DNA of 64,000 nt from Limnothrix sp. CACIAM 69d (GCA_001913845.2 MKGP02000088.1:62001-126000); one strand, 5' to 3'; counted from the stretch's first letter, positions 1-9,770 are shown. Made by a program: numbers and translations. The notes: a model not told the origin generated them from the letters alone.

Positions 1-179
1 TGGCGCGGGCCTTGACCCAAAAGATGACCTACTCCCAGCAGTTGCAAGACTACAAAGACGCAGTTTTGCAAAAGCAGTTGGAAGCGTTGTCACCAGAAGA
101 GCTGGCCGCGTTGCAAGCTCGCTTGGAAGCGGAAGCGGCGGAAACGGATCGATCGAACCCGACCCATCCGTCACCCTAA
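1..179 (+). CDS. DUF3007 family protein, C-terminal part (cut by window edge)
   Basis: Frame 3 is open from the window edge to the TAA at 177-179 and gives about 58 residues: a segment around LTQKMTYSQQLQDYKDAVLQ, then an Ala/Glu-rich helical tail ending in HPSP. The 'KxMTYxQQLKDYxDAVLQK...LTPEEL' pattern is the cytoplasmic tail of the small cyanobacterial membrane protein DUF3007. In many cyanobacteria that gene lies between ndhL and trpA, and trpA follows here after 156 bp, which supports the call. The membrane segments lie outside the window. Its function is not established; the link to the NDH-1 gene ndhL is by gene order only. Confidence 0.75.
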   Translation, partial: ARALTQKMTYSQQLQDYKDAVLQKQLEALSPEELAALQARLEAEAAETDRSNPTHPSP

Positions 180-335
180 TCCGCATTCTTCGCCACCAAC
201 GCGCCGCCCGTTCCCCCCAATTCAAAGCCAGCATCCTCAGCCCCCAACAAGGGTTCACCCTGAATCCAGCCTGTGGGCAAAGTTGCTGGCCGTTTTTGAT
301 GTCCTGACCACCGAGTTGATCGATCGCCTGTCACC

Positions 336-1136
336 ATGACCGTCTCTGTTTCTGAACGTTTTGCCACCCTGCGCCAAGCCGGACGCTGTGCCCTGATCCC
401 TTTCATCACCGCCGGGGATCCGAATTTGGCAACAACGGAGGCGGCCCTGCGGCGACTCGATCGGGCAGGGGCCGACCTGATTGAACTGGGCGTGCCCTAC
501 TCCGACCCCCTAGCGGACGGCCCCACCATTCAAGCGGCCGCCACTCGGGCCTTGGCCAACGGCACTCGCCTTGATGATGTGTTGGCACTGGTGCAGCGGG
601 TTTCGCCGGAACTGTCCGCCCCGATCGTCCTGTTCACCTACTACAACCCAATTCTGAATCGAGGAATTGAGCAATTCATTCAAGACGTGAAAGCGGCTGG
701 GGCGGCGGGCCTGGTCGTGCCAGACTTGCCCCTCGAAGAAGCGGACGGCCTGCTGAAGCCAGCGGCGGCAGCGGGCTTGGAAGTCACACTGTTGGTGGCC
801 CCGACGAGTTCCAAGGATCGCATTGAAGCCATCGCCCAGCAGTCCCAAGGGTTTATCTACCTGGTCAGTGTGACCGGGGTAACGGGGATGCGCAGCGAAA
901 TGCACGGGCGCGTTTCCGAAATTTTGGCCGCCATGCGCCAGGTTACCGATAAACCGATCGGGGTGGGCTTTGGCATTTCCTCGCCGGAGCAAGCGGTGCA
1001 GGTGCGGACTTGGGGGGCTGATGCGGCGATCGTGGGCAGTGCCTTTGTGAAGCGGCTGGCCGACGGCACACCGGAAGAGGGCTTAGCCGCCGTTGAAGCG
1101 TTCTGCCGGGATTTACGAGCCGCCCTTGATCAATAA
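336..1136 (+). CDS. trpA: tryptophan synthase alpha chain
   Basis: 266 residues, the normal length for TrpA, which cleaves indole-3-glycerol phosphate to indole and glyceraldehyde 3-phosphate and passes indole to TrpB through the alpha-beta tunnel. Visible family features are the catalytic Glu50 in [17 protein letters not shown], Asp61 in the same motif, [10 protein letters not shown] (about residues 128-137), the phosphate-binding loop with VTGVTG, and GVGFGIS near residue 210. The ATG at 336 begins directly before the expected first helix. No other trp gene is adjacent, as is usual for the dispersed trp genes of cyanobacteria. It sits downstream of the DUF3007 gene on the same strand. Confidence 0.96.
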   Translation: MTVSVSERFATLRQAGRCALIPFITAGDPNLATTEAALRRLDRAGADLIELGVPYSDPLADGPTIQAAATRALANGTRLDDVLALVQRVSPELSAPIVLFTYYNPILNRGIEQFIQDVKAAGAAGLVVPDLPLEEADGLLKPAAAAGLEVTLLVAPTSSKDRIEAIAQQSQGFIYLVSVTGVTGMRSEMHGRVSEILAAMRQVTDKPIGVGFGISSPEQAVQVRTWGADAAIVGSAFVKRLADGTPEEGLAAVEAFCRDLRAALDQ

Positions 1137-1864
1137 AAATCAACCAACTAGATCAACAACGAACTAGATCAACAAACTAAAGATCAATCAACTAGGCCAA
1201 TTCGATTGAGGCAAATTCCATTCCCTCAACAGAAATAGTCCAAGTCAAGCAGTCCAAGTAGGGGCGTACGGCCGTACGCCCTTATCAAGTTGGCCGGTGG
1301 AACTGGTCAGTGGCAATTTTGAGCAATTGTTTTGAACAATTCTTGAGCAATTGTAATGAATTGCCCCTACACCCAGTCGGCCATGGATTCCCAACTGTGG
1401 CGCAATTGGCTGCTCAATAATCCATTTTCCGATCGCCGATTGCGGCGGCGGGATTTGGCAGCATTCGAGCGTTTCCGCGATCGCTTGTCAACCACAATTT
1501 TCCTCAGGTCGATCGCATCGTCCCAAGAGTGAAATCGGTCAGGAAAAGTTCGCTGAGTCATGATTCTGGCCTCCCAAAATTGACGTTGGGGGAATTGCCA
1601 GCCCAGTTGCTGGCTTTTAGAGATGCAGCCCCGTCGTCGATGGAATGATCCCAGTGCAATCCAGCTTCATCGTCGAAGCGAGCTAGGGATGTGGACGCAA
1701 ATCTCTAGGGTATTGTTCTGCGAATTGGGAACCCAATCCGGTTAACTCCGCCAGAAGCCCCCAGTTCGATCGTACCGCTTTTTCTCAGGGGCGGCGACTC
1801 ATAAATCTTGATTCCTCAGGAATGAAGTTTCCAGAATTGTCCAAGGAATTCCAGCCCAAATTAC
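1137..1864. other. gene-poor intergenic region with repeat debris
   Basis: No convincing gene. The first part has short direct repeats of an 'aactagatcaacaa' type (about 1145-1197). It is followed by a 20-bp perfect palindrome at 1262-1281 inside a possible small element (listed separately). A 49-codon plus-strand frame (about 1384-1533) and a 64-codon minus-strand frame (1367-1561) overlap each other and resemble nothing I recognise. The rest, to the end of the Uma2 gene at 1865, shows no conserved signal. Confidence 0.5.
1258..1370. repeat. decayed MITE-like element with GTAGGGGC ends
   Basis: GTAGGGGC at 1258-1265 is mirrored by GCCCCTAC at 1363-1370. Inside the left end lies a perfect 20-bp palindrome, GGGCGTACGGCCGTACGCCC (1262-1281), and the right half contains several AATTGCTC/GAACAATT-type repeats. 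The same GTAGGGG...CCCCTAC ends bound the element at 27696-27801. This looks like a non-coding miniature element; no target duplication is clear. Confidence 0.45.
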
Positions 1865-2512
1865 TTATTGGGCTAAGTGATCACGCACCAACTGGCGCAA
1901 TGCTTGTTCAGCAGCAATTTCATCTTGCTGAGCCTCTGCCAAAAATTGATACAAATACGCTTTTTCTACCCAAGGAAAAATGGGGCTAAATTCTGATTCT
2001 TGATAATCCCCATTTTCCAAAATAAAAATGCGCCAATCACGGCCGTTATATCGCCACAGTTCTGGAACGCCCATCGCGGCATAGAGCCGATTTTTATCAA
2101 TATCCGTGTGGGTGATATCCACTTCCACTACCAGATCCGGCGGAGGATCAGTCGCAAAATCAACTCTTCGACCCGCAACCCGTGCTTGATTTTGAATGTA
2201 GTAAGCACAATCAGGTTCTGAGCTGCGATCAAGCTCTTCACGCTCAATCCGAGTAGATCCCATTGTTTTAATTTTCAGACCCATCTCAAAGATCATGATG
2301 ATGATAAAGCGCTCAATGAGACGAATCGAAAATTCATGATCTTCCAAGGGCATAGTGATTTCTAAAACTCCATGATCATAGGTCAAGCGAGCAGAACGAC
2401 GGAACGGCAGGGCATGGAGAACCTGTTGGTAAGTTTGCCAAGTTAGGCCACGCAGCGTCACACGTTTTTCGCCGATGAGTTGGGTGGGAGCCAGCGGGGC
2501 GATCGCAATCAT
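1865..2512 (-). CDS. Uma2 family (DUF820) endonuclease-like protein
   Basis: 215 residues. The pattern DPPPDLVVEVDITHTDIDKN (about residues 122-141) followed by YAAMGVPELWRYNGRDWRI is diagnostic of the Uma2/DUF820 family, a PD-(D/E)XK-fold group expanded to dozens of copies in cyanobacterial genomes. The acidic residue before LVVEV and the Glu in VEV sit where the family's metal-binding residues lie. The N-terminus (LTWQTYQQVLHALP...RLTYDHGVLEITMP) also fits. Its biological role is unknown; nuclease activity is inferred from the fold. It is divergent from polA, with 129 bp between the start codons. The C-terminus has a short Glu/Gln-rich helix. Confidence 0.85.
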   Translation of the reverse strand: MIAIAPLAPTQLIGEKRVTLRGLTWQTYQQVLHALPFRRSARLTYDHGVLEITMPLEDHEFSIRLIERFIIIMIFEMGLKIKTMGSTRIEREELDRSSEPDCAYYIQNQARVAGRRVDFATDPPPDLVVEVDITHTDIDKNRLYAAMGVPELWRYNGRDWRIFILENGDYQESEFSPIFPWVEKAYLYQFLAEAQQDEIAAEQALRQLVRDHLAQ

Positions 2513-2641
2513 TGCTCACAACTCCTGAAACGGTTGATCAGTTCTATTATCGCCAATGGAGCCAAGCAGTGGGCGAGCTGCCCGATCGCCCGGTGCGCAA
2601 AGGGACTGCTATGCTGAGGGCGAGCATTCTCCAATCGCCCC

Positions 2642-5587
2642 ATGACCGACTCCGCAAAGACCTTGCTTTTGGTAGATGGCCATTCCTTGGCTTTCCGAGC
2701 ATTCTATGCCTTCGTAAATGGACGAGATGGCGGCCTGCGCACTTCCACCGGCATTCCCACCAGCATTTGCTACGGATTTATTAAGGCCCTATTGGACACG
2801 ATCGCCCTTGAAAAACCCCAAGCGATCGCCCTGGCTTTTGATACTCGTCAGCCCACTTTTCGCCACGAAGCCGATGCGACCTACAAGGATGGGCGGCCGG
2901 AAACTCCCGTGGAGTTTATTGAAGATATTCAGCACCTCGAAACCCTGTTGGCGGCGCTGAATTTAACCATTGTCAAAACGCCAGGTTTTGAAGCGGATGA
3001 CGCGATCGGGACAATCACCCAACAGGGCATCGCGGCGGGCTATCGAGTCAAAATCTTGAGTGGCGATCGGGACTTATTTCAACTCATTAATGACCAGCAA
3101 GGCATCAGCGTTTTACACCTGGGTGGGCGCGATGTGAAGTCTTCCCGCTACAGCGAATATCGTGCGGCCCAAGTGGTGGAAAAATGGGGCGTACGTCCGG
3201 ATCAGGTGGTGGATTTCAAAGCCCTTTGCGGCGACAAATCCGATAATATTCCGGGGGTGAAAGGCATTGGCGAAAAAACCGCCGCCCAGCTTCTGCAAGA
3301 GCACGAGTCCTTGGATGGCATTTATCAGGCATTAGATTCTCTGAAAAAATCCGTTAAAAGCAAATTGGAAGTCGATCGAGAAGCTGCTTACCATTCTCAG
3401 TTTTTGGCACAAATTAAATGTGATGTGCCCTTGGATTTGACCTTGGCCGACTGTGAATTAAGCGGGTTCGATCGCGCTGCCCTTACCCCTCTGCTGGAAA
3501 AACTAGAACTGAATCAGTTTTTGAAGCAAATTGAGCGTTTAGAAGCTCGATTCGGCAATGGCCAGTTAACACTGGAAGCCGAGTCAGGGGCAGCCAATGA
3601 AACGGGTTCTGCGGGCCGATCGCCCCAATTATCTAGGGGTTCCCAAACTTCGACCTCGGAAGCGGAAGATACTTGGTTTTTCAGTGCTGAAGAGACCGAT
3701 GCACTCAAGGAAAATCCACCGCTACCGGCCGAATTTACCCCAGAAATTATTACTACGCCCGATCAATTGGAGGCGCTGGTTGCCGCCCTGTTGCGCTGCC
3801 AAAACCGCGACTATCCCACCGCTTGGGACACAGAAACCACCGATCTTGATCCTCGCAAGGCCGCACTGGTAGGAATTGGGGTTTGCTATGGCCATGCGGA
3901 ACAATTCACGGTGGCCTATATTCCCGTGGGACACAGTACGGGAAAACAGCTCGATCGAGCACTAGTTTTGCAAGCGCTGAAACCGATTTTGGAAAGCGAA
4001 AACCATCCCAAGGTGCTGCAAAATGCCAAGTTTGATCGGGCAATTTTGCGCAGCCAAGGAATTCAACTGGCCGGGGTGATTTTTGACCCAATGCTTGCCA
4101 GTTACGTGCTGAATCCAGAAGCCAGCCATAACCTAACCGATTTGGGATTGCGCTATTTAGGGATCAGCGCCACCAGCTATCAGGATCTTGTGCCAAAGGG
4201 GCAAACCATTGCAGCGGTGAGCATTGCTGCCGTTGCCAACTATTGCGGCACGGATGTTTATAGTGCATTTCATTTGGTCAATATCCTGCGATCGCAACTG
4301 TCTAGCGAACAGGATTTGTTGCCACTGTTTGAGCAAGTGGAGCTGCCCCTTGAGCCGGTTTTAGCGGCCATGGAAGGGCGAGGTATTCGGATTGACACGG
4401 CCTATTTGGCGGAATTTTCTAAGCAATTAGAAACAGACCTATTGGCGATCGAACAGCGAGCTTACGCAGCGGCTGGGGAGACTTTTAACTTAGGTTCACC
4501 CAAGCAGCTCAGTGAATTGCTGTTTGGCAAATTGGGTCTTGATCCCAAAAAGTCTCGCAAAACCAAAACCGGCTATTCCACGGATGCCGCTACCTTGGAA
4601 AAGTTAAAAGATGATCATCCCGTGGTGGAAGCGATCGTGGAGCATCGCACCTTAGCCAAACTGAAGTCTACCTATGTGGATGCGCTGCCGCAGTTGGTTT
4701 CGCCCCAAACCGATCGCGTCCATACGGACTTTAATCAAACGGTGACGGCGACGGGTCGCCTCTCTTCGTCCAATCCCAACTTGCAAAACATCCCGATTCG
4801 GACGGCCTTTAGTCGGCAAATTCGGCGGGCTTTTTTACCCAAAGCGGGCTGGCTGTTGGCCGCAGCGGACTATTCCCAAATTGAGCTAAGAATTTTGGCC
4901 CATTTGAGTCAGGAACCGGTCTTGATTGAGGCCTATCAAACAGGGCGAGATGTCCATGCTTTGACTGCGCAATTATTGCTCGATCGCCCCGACATTACCC
5001 CCGAAGAACGGCGACTGGGAAAAATCATCAACTTTGGGGTGATTTACGGCATGGGGGCACAACGGTTTGCGCGGGAAGCAGGCGTGTCGCGCATGGAAGC
5101 CAAGGAATTCATCGATCGCTTTAATCAGCGCTATCCCCAAGTCTTTGAGTATTTGCAACAAATGCAGCGCGAGGCGATCGCCCTGGGCTATGTGCATACG
5201 TTGCTGGGCCGACGGCGCTATTTTCAATTCATGAGTCCCTCGTTGAATCAATTGCGCGGCTCCGATCCCCAAGCGATCGACCTCGATCGGTTGCGGGTCA
5301 ATGGTCAAAATGATGCCCAATTGTTGCGGGCGGCGGCCAACGCTCCCATTCAGGGTTCCAGCGCCGACATCATCAAAATTGCCATGATTCAACTCCATCA
5401 ACGGTTGCAATCTACCCAGGCGACTTTACTGTTGCAAGTGCATGATGAATTGATCTTTGAAGTGCCTCCAGAGGAGTGGGACTTTGTGCGAGCAATCATC
5501 CAGGAAACCATGGAATCAGCAGTCACCTTGAGTGTGCCCTTGGCGGTGGAAGTTCATGCGGGCCAGAACTGGATGGAAGCAAAATAG
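2642..5587 (+). CDS. polA: DNA polymerase I
   Basis: 981 residues with all three Pol I modules. The N-terminal 5'-3' exonuclease (about 1-300) begins LLLVDGHSLAFRAFYAF and contains GFEADDAIGT and CGDKSDNIPGVKGIG. The 3'-5' proofreading domain (about 385-580) looks active: D396 and E398 in AWDTETTDLD, NAKFDRAIL, and YCGTD. The polymerase domain (about 620-981) has motif A DYSQIELRILAHLS, motif B RRLGKIINFGVIYGM and motif C QVHDELIF (D935). Motif B has Phe at the position that discriminates against dideoxynucleotides in E. coli Pol I. A linker around residues 300-370 is Ser/Glu-rich. It functions in Okazaki fragment processing and excision repair. The first ATG is used; the upstream neighbour is divergent. 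Confidence 0.97.
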   Translation: MTDSAKTLLLVDGHSLAFRAFYAFVNGRDGGLRTSTGIPTSICYGFIKALLDTIALEKPQAIALAFDTRQPTFRHEADATYKDGRPETPVEFIEDIQHLETLLAALNLTIVKTPGFEADDAIGTITQQGIAAGYRVKILSGDRDLFQLINDQQGISVLHLGGRDVKSSRYSEYRAAQVVEKWGVRPDQVVDFKALCGDKSDNIPGVKGIGEKTAAQLLQEHESLDGIYQALDSLKKSVKSKLEVDREAAYHSQFLAQIKCDVPLDLTLADCELSGFDRAALTPLLEKLELNQFLKQIERLEARFGNGQLTLEAESGAANETGSAGRSPQLSRGSQTSTSEAEDTWFFSAEETDALKENPPLPAEFTPEIITTPDQLEALVAALLRCQNRDYPTAWDTETTDLDPRKAALVGIGVCYGHAEQFTVAYIPVGHSTGKQLDRALVLQALKPILESENHPKVLQNAKFDRAILRSQGIQLAGVIFDPMLASYVLNPEASHNLTDLGLRYLGISATSYQDLVPKGQTIAAVSIAAVANYCGTDVYSAFHLVNILRSQLSSEQDLLPLFEQVELPLEPVLAAMEGRGIRIDTAYLAEFSKQLETDLLAIEQRAYAAAGETFNLGSPKQLSELLFGKLGLDPKKSRKTKTGYSTDAATLEKLKDDHPVVEAIVEHRTLAKLKSTYVDALPQLVSPQTDRVHTDFNQTVTATGRLSSSNPNLQNIPIRTAFSRQIRRAFLPKAGWLLAAADYSQIELRILAHLSQEPVLIEAYQTGRDVHALTAQLLLDRPDITPEERRLGKIINFGVIYGMGAQRFAREAGVSRMEAKEFIDRFNQRYPQVFEYLQQMQREAIALGYVHTLLGRRRYFQFMSPSLNQLRGSDPQAIDLDRLRVNGQNDAQLLRAAANAPIQGSSADIIKIAMIQLHQRLQSTQATLLLQVHDELIFEVPPEEWDFVRAIIQETMESAVTLSVPLAVEVHAGQNWMEAK

Positions 5588-6050
5588 CCTATCTGGAATG
5601 AGTGATGTAATTAGGAGTGATTTTAACTCTACTTCACCTTGCTGATTTCTTTCATCCTTAGAAATAGCTTCCTTTTAAGCCCATGAATTTGTTGCGGTAA
5701 ACTGTTAGATTCGGTTCCACTTCTCGTCAATTAAAATTGGCATAGAAAATTGGCATAGACAGTTACAGACTGGCACAGAATTGATGGAGTTCAATTGAGA
5801 ACCCCCATAGGATTGAGGCGATCGCGCGAATGCACTTGAAATAACCTGAGAGGATGTCTGAAAAGCCGCAATGGCTACCTTGCTTGTGGGTCTCATCCAC
5901 CGACAAAGCCAAGATGCTCAAGCCTCTTGATCCCAAGACCGTTAGTGCTTGACCAGTGCCCCAAGTCGCTTCAGCCATCCTCTGAGGTTTGTTAATTCCA
6001 GTTAATTCCAACCGATCGAGACAGCAAGCTGCGTCTTTTGTCCTCAACCA
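5588..6050. other. intergenic region containing a MITE
   Basis: 463 bp between polA and the glycosyltransferase. Apart from the inverted-repeat element at 5850-5982 I see no gene, RNA or terminator. Minus-strand open frames here run antisense into the next gene and show no family pattern. Confidence 0.5.
5850..5982 (-). repeat. 133-bp MITE, copy 1 (TGA target duplication)
   Basis: The left end GAGGATGTCTGAAAAG (5850-5865) and right end CGCTTCAGCCATCCTC (5967-5982) are imperfect inverted repeats. The trinucleotide TGA is duplicated outside both ends (5847-5849 and 5983-5985). The reverse complement aligns along its length with the element at 47349-47479 (shared core GCTTGAGCATCTTG, then CTTYGTCGRT and GATGAG). 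It is non-coding. The three-base TNA-type duplication is typical of some IS5-family transposases, so mobilisation in trans by such an element is inferred. Confidence 0.75.
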
Positions 6051-7205
6051 TTGCTGCGATCGCTTGTGTTGAATTTTGCGAGCTATTTTTTTGCCCCCGG
6101 TGGCTGGGGAACCCATGCCCGATCGCTCGCGGGAGCACTGCACCCGATCGAACCGATCGCCCTTTGTGATTGGCAACCTCCCCAACCCTTAGCCGATTGG
6201 GAACGGGGCGTGCCGGAACTGTTGACAGCCGGGCTGCAACCGGCGGCCAATGCACCCACCCTGGTCATTGTGTCCGGGTTGCCGATGCCGCCCTTTCCCG
6301 GTTGCTGCCAAATTGGGCTGTTTGTGTGGGAAACCACCCACATTCATCAAAAATTTCAGCAATTGCTCGATCGGTTCGATTACCTTTGGGTGCCGTCCCT
6401 TTGGCAACGACAGGTAGCGATCGAGTCCGGGCTTGCCCCCCAGCGCCTGGCCGTTGTGCCGGAAGGGGTTGACCCCCAAGTCTTTCAGCCCCATCCCCAC
6501 CGCCCCTCAGCTTTGAATCGCGACTTGCGGCAGCGGCGCTTCCGGTTCCTTTGTGTGGGCAAATGGGAACGACGCAAGGGCATCGATCTGCTGATCCAAG
6601 CCTTTGCCAAGGCCTTTGAACCCCAAGATCCCGTGGAACTGGTGTTGCACGCCCACAACGGCTACATTCCCCACTTTGACCTCAAGGCATCGATCAACCA
6701 TGCTGCAAAGCTATTGGGGGCCGAGGCCCATCGCATTTTACCCAGCTATCCGGCCGGGCGATCGGGCCTCGTGCAAGTCCTGCAAAAGGCCGATGCCTTT
6801 GTGTTGCCTACCCGGGGCGAGGCTTGGGGATTGCCCATTTTGGAAGCCATGGCCTGTGGGCTGCCCTGCATTGTCACGGACTGGAGCGGCCTGCGGGCCT
6901 ATGCTCACCCGGGCAATGCTTATCTGATTCCGGTCAAAAACTTGATTCCCGTCAATGATCCGCAGTTTTTTGACCCCAACTTGGACTGGGGCCACTGGGC
7001 CGAGCCGGACTTGGATGCTCTGGTGGCCCTGATGCGGCAGGTTTATCACGATCGGGAAGCAGCCCAACAACGCGGGGCGATCGCCCGGGCCGAAGCCGCC
7101 AGCCTCTGGACTTGGGAACGAGCCGCCCACACGGCCCAACAGCAATTGGCCGCCCTGGGATTCCGCCCCGATCGCTGGCCCCCTTCGGTATCCGCCGCCG
7201 CTTAG
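6051..7205 (+). CDS. GT4-family glycosyltransferase
   Basis: About 384 residues of a GT-B fold, GT4-type glycosyltransferase. Early N-terminal residues ASYFFAPGGWGTHARSLAGAL form the glycine-rich acceptor loop. The C-terminal nucleotide-sugar half has VPEGVDPQVF, then GKWERRKGIDLLIQAF, and the conserved acidic pair in GEAWGLPILEAMACGLPCI (E-x7-E). Donor and acceptor cannot be read from sequence; cell-surface polysaccharide or glycolipid synthesis is an inference. The frame is open back to 6006 but has no ATG, so a TTG (6051) or GTG (6066) start must be used. It stands alone between a repeat-bearing gap and a long empty stretch. Confidence 0.85.
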   Translation: MLRSLVLNFASYFFAPGGWGTHARSLAGALHPIEPIALCDWQPPQPLADWERGVPELLTAGLQPAANAPTLVIVSGLPMPPFPGCCQIGLFVWETTHIHQKFQQLLDRFDYLWVPSLWQRQVAIESGLAPQRLAVVPEGVDPQVFQPHPHRPSALNRDLRQRRFRFLCVGKWERRKGIDLLIQAFAKAFEPQDPVELVLHAHNGYIPHFDLKASINHAAKLLGAEAHRILPSYPAGRSGLVQVLQKADAFVLPTRGEAWGLPILEAMACGLPCIVTDWSGLRAYAHPGNAYLIPVKNLIPVNDPQFFDPNLDWGHWAEPDLDALVALMRQVYHDREAAQQRGAIARAEAASLWTWERAAHTAQQQLAALGFRPDRWPPSVSAAA

Positions 7206-7857
7206 GTGGCACTTTTGTGCGCTGATTCAGCAGAAAAGCCAAAATTTCTCCAAAACAGCGGAATTTTGGTCAAAACTAGAGAGCAATCAAAATTTTCCGT
7301 TAGTGGCTGAAACTCGCGTTTTAGGATCAGCGCCCTCTTATCGTGTCTAGGTATCTAACGCTACTCATGGGCTACCCACTCAAAGCGGATTTGCCATCAA
7401 ACCAAGATGGGCTTTCACCAGATTTTCACCCCTGACCGCTATATCTAAACTCGTCGGTTTTCTCACTGGCGATTCTGTTGAGCTATTGTTGAGCCATTGA
7501 TGAAGCCTCTGGTGAAACCATTGGTTAAGCTGCGGTTCATCACTCAGCTTTCGTTAAGACCCTAGCCCAGTTCTTAACCAAATCTTTAACCAAAGTTACC
7601 GCCAAATCGATCGTCGGGTGCGCCTTGCCTCTTATGGGCAAACTAATCGCTAATTTTCTAGTTCAAACCATCGCAGACAAAATCCGCAAGCTCTTTGTCT
7701 CCAGAATTGCTCTTTGATCGTCGTAACAACCGTCGTAACAAGGGTCTGAAGCTTCTTAATACCGGACAACTTGCTAACAGCAGTATCAGGGTTTCAGGTG
7801 CTTTGACGATCAACCCTAACCCCCTAAAACACCTAGTCAATATTAATTGTGATTACT
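7206..7857. other. intergenic region, no gene seen
   Basis: 650 bp with no supportable gene. A 69-codon plus-strand frame ends inside the next kinase in another phase and looks random. The stretch is poorer in HIP1 sites than its neighbours. No terminator or riboswitch pattern was recognised. Confidence 0.5.
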
Positions 7858-9525
7858 ATGCAATCCTCTCCTCTGCAAGTGGCGGACTTATACCCAGTCA
7901 GTGACTCGGGGCAAAATAAAACCATCCCCCTGATCTATCACCAAAATTTAGTTGCCCTGGCGGATGGTCAAAATCATATTTTGGAGCTGATCGCCCAAGG
8001 ACAACCCTTAGAAACCGTTCTGACAGAATTGGCTTTACTCATTGAAGCCCACACGTCCTGCCAAACTTTTTGCGCTTTTCTATTACTAGACGCGGAAACT
8101 CAGCGATTGCGCCACGGTGCTGCGCCTAGCCTGCCGCCCGACTATAACCAATGCATTGATGGCATCCCGATCGGGCCCGTGGTGGGATCCTGCGGCACGG
8201 CTGCTTATCACAAAGCTTCCGTGATTGTTGAAGATATTGCGACCGATCCGCTGTGGGCTGAATTTCGGGATTTGGCGATCGGCTTTGACCTGCGGGCTTG
8301 TTGGTCCACGCCCATTTTGTCCTGTGAAGGTCGGGTGTTGGGAACCTTTGCGATGTATAACCCCTTTCCCCATCGCCCCAATTCCCACGATCGCAAATTG
8401 CTGATTAAGGCAACCTATTTGGCCCGTGTGGCGATCGAACGACACCAAACCGAAAAAGCCCTGCAAGCGGCGAATGAAGATTTGGAACGACAGGTCACCA
8501 AACGCACCCAAGATCTGCAATTGGTTGTGACCCGTTTGCAGCGGGAAATGCAGGAACGAGAGCGAGCAGAAGAGCAATTGCGCCAACGGACGATCGAACT
8601 CGAAGCCACCTTAGATGAGCTAAAAAAAGCCCAGCTCTGGATGGTGCAAAGCGAGAAAATGTCTTCCTTAGGTCAGTTGGTGGCCGGCATGGCCCATGAA
8701 ATTAATAATCCGGTGAATTTTATCCATGGCAACCTCAAACATGTGCAAAGTCACGTGGAGTTGCTGTTAGGTTGGACAGAAAAGCTCCGCGATTGGGCCC
8801 AATCTAGTTCTTGCTCCAACCATCCTGAATTGGTGCGGATGATTACTGATTTAGATGAAGAATCGGATTTTGAATTTATTCAGGAAGATTTGCCCAAAAT
8901 CCTATCTTCTATGAATATAGGAACCGAGCGGATTCGCCAAATTATTCTTTCCTTGCGCAATTTTTCGCGGACGGATGAGGCTTGTTATAAACCGGTCAAC
9001 ATCCATGAAGGCATTGACAGCACCTTGGCGATTTTGCAACATCGGATGAAGGCTGCACCCGACCACCCGGAAATTCAGGTGAAATGTGACTATGGCGATT
9101 TACCGGCGGTGGAATGCTATGCCAGCAATTTAAATCAGGTCTTTATGAATTTGATTGCCAATGCGATCGAGGCAATTACTGAAAAATATCAAGTTGATCC
9201 ACTGGACGCTACGAACCCTGATTCATCAGCTAGGGGGCAATTTAAGGGTTGTATTGAAATTCAAACGCGCCTTTTGCGGGGCGATCGGGTGCAAATTCAA
9301 ATTACCGATAATGGGGTGGGGATGCCGGACAGCATCCAATCACAAATTTTTAATCCCTTTTTCACGACGAAGCCGATTGGCAAAGGCACGGGGCTGGGGA
9401 TGTCGATTAGCTATCAAATTGTGACGGAGCAACACCAGGGCCAGCTTCGGTTTAGCTCTGTGCCGGGTGCAGGATCGACGTTTACGATCGTGATGCCCCT
9501 GAAGCAAGAAGGGCAATCCACTTAG
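7858..9525 (+). CDS. GAF-domain sensor histidine kinase
   Basis: About 555 residues using the ATG at 7858; a GTG three codons earlier is an alternative. A GAF domain (about 20-190) has the typical CGTAAYHKASVIVEDIATDP pattern. A coiled coil (about 195-265) follows, then a phosphoacceptor helix KMSSLGQLVAGMAHEINNP with the His in AHEINNP. The ATPase part has NQVFMNLIANAIEAI (N box), DNGVGMP and GTGLGMSISYQIV. No membrane segment and no receiver domain, so it is a soluble orphan kinase; its regulator is not adjacent. It belongs to the same subfamily as the kinases at 52191 and 61074, which share the long helical insert and the HEGIDSTL-type motif. The GAF ligand is unknown. Confidence 0.92.
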   Translation: MQSSPLQVADLYPVSDSGQNKTIPLIYHQNLVALADGQNHILELIAQGQPLETVLTELALLIEAHTSCQTFCAFLLLDAETQRLRHGAAPSLPPDYNQCIDGIPIGPVVGSCGTAAYHKASVIVEDIATDPLWAEFRDLAIGFDLRACWSTPILSCEGRVLGTFAMYNPFPHRPNSHDRKLLIKATYLARVAIERHQTEKALQAANEDLERQVTKRTQDLQLVVTRLQREMQERERAEEQLRQRTIELEATLDELKKAQLWMVQSEKMSSLGQLVAGMAHEINNPVNFIHGNLKHVQSHVELLLGWTEKLRDWAQSSSCSNHPELVRMITDLDEESDFEFIQEDLPKILSSMNIGTERIRQIILSLRNFSRTDEACYKPVNIHEGIDSTLAILQHRMKAAPDHPEIQVKCDYGDLPAVECYASNLNQVFMNLIANAIEAITEKYQVDPLDATNPDSSARGQFKGCIEIQTRLLRGDRVQIQITDNGVGMPDSIQSQIFNPFFTTKPIGKGTGLGMSISYQIVTEQHQGQLRFSSVPGAGSTFTIVMPLKQEGQST

Positions 9526-9623
9526 CCCCGAGCGTCAGTCAGGATGGCCAGGGCAGGAGGCAGAAGTTAGGGTTACAATAGGAACCTCACCCAAGATCGA
9601 CGCGCTCTCCAGCCCATTGCGCC

Positions 9624-9770
9624 ATGCCTGAGCCTGCTTCTTCAGCCATTCATTCCTTCATTTAGCGGTGGCAAGCGTCAAGCGGCAATGAGCGGGGAAA
9701 TTATCAGCTTTTTTTGAGTGAATGGTGTGACTTGTTGGGGGTGGCGCGGCCCGATCCGAAAGGGGCGATC
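9624..9770 (+). pseudogene. N-terminal remnant of an MmeI-like DNA methyltransferase/endonuclease
   Basis: Translation from the ATG at 9624 gives MPEPASSAIHSFI, an in-frame TAG (9663-9665), then RWQ...[24 protein letters not shown]. The pattern 'FIxRW...ERxNYxLFLxELCDxLGVPRPDP' is the start of the large class I SAM-dependent DNA methyltransferases of the MmeI type. Homology stops at about 9770, well before the family's VFE...LYKRGxFVLEAKQ nuclease core. It is therefore broken by a nonsense codon and a 3' truncation. A C-terminal fragment of probably the same gene lies on the same strand at 12915-13235, beyond the cassette-like insert. Confidence 0.7.

Noticed and set aside
1562-1864. Possible right end of an IS200/IS605 or TnpB guide-RNA region
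   Set aside because: The sequence has GC-rich hairpin-like words, but there is no tnpB remnant and no convincing fold.
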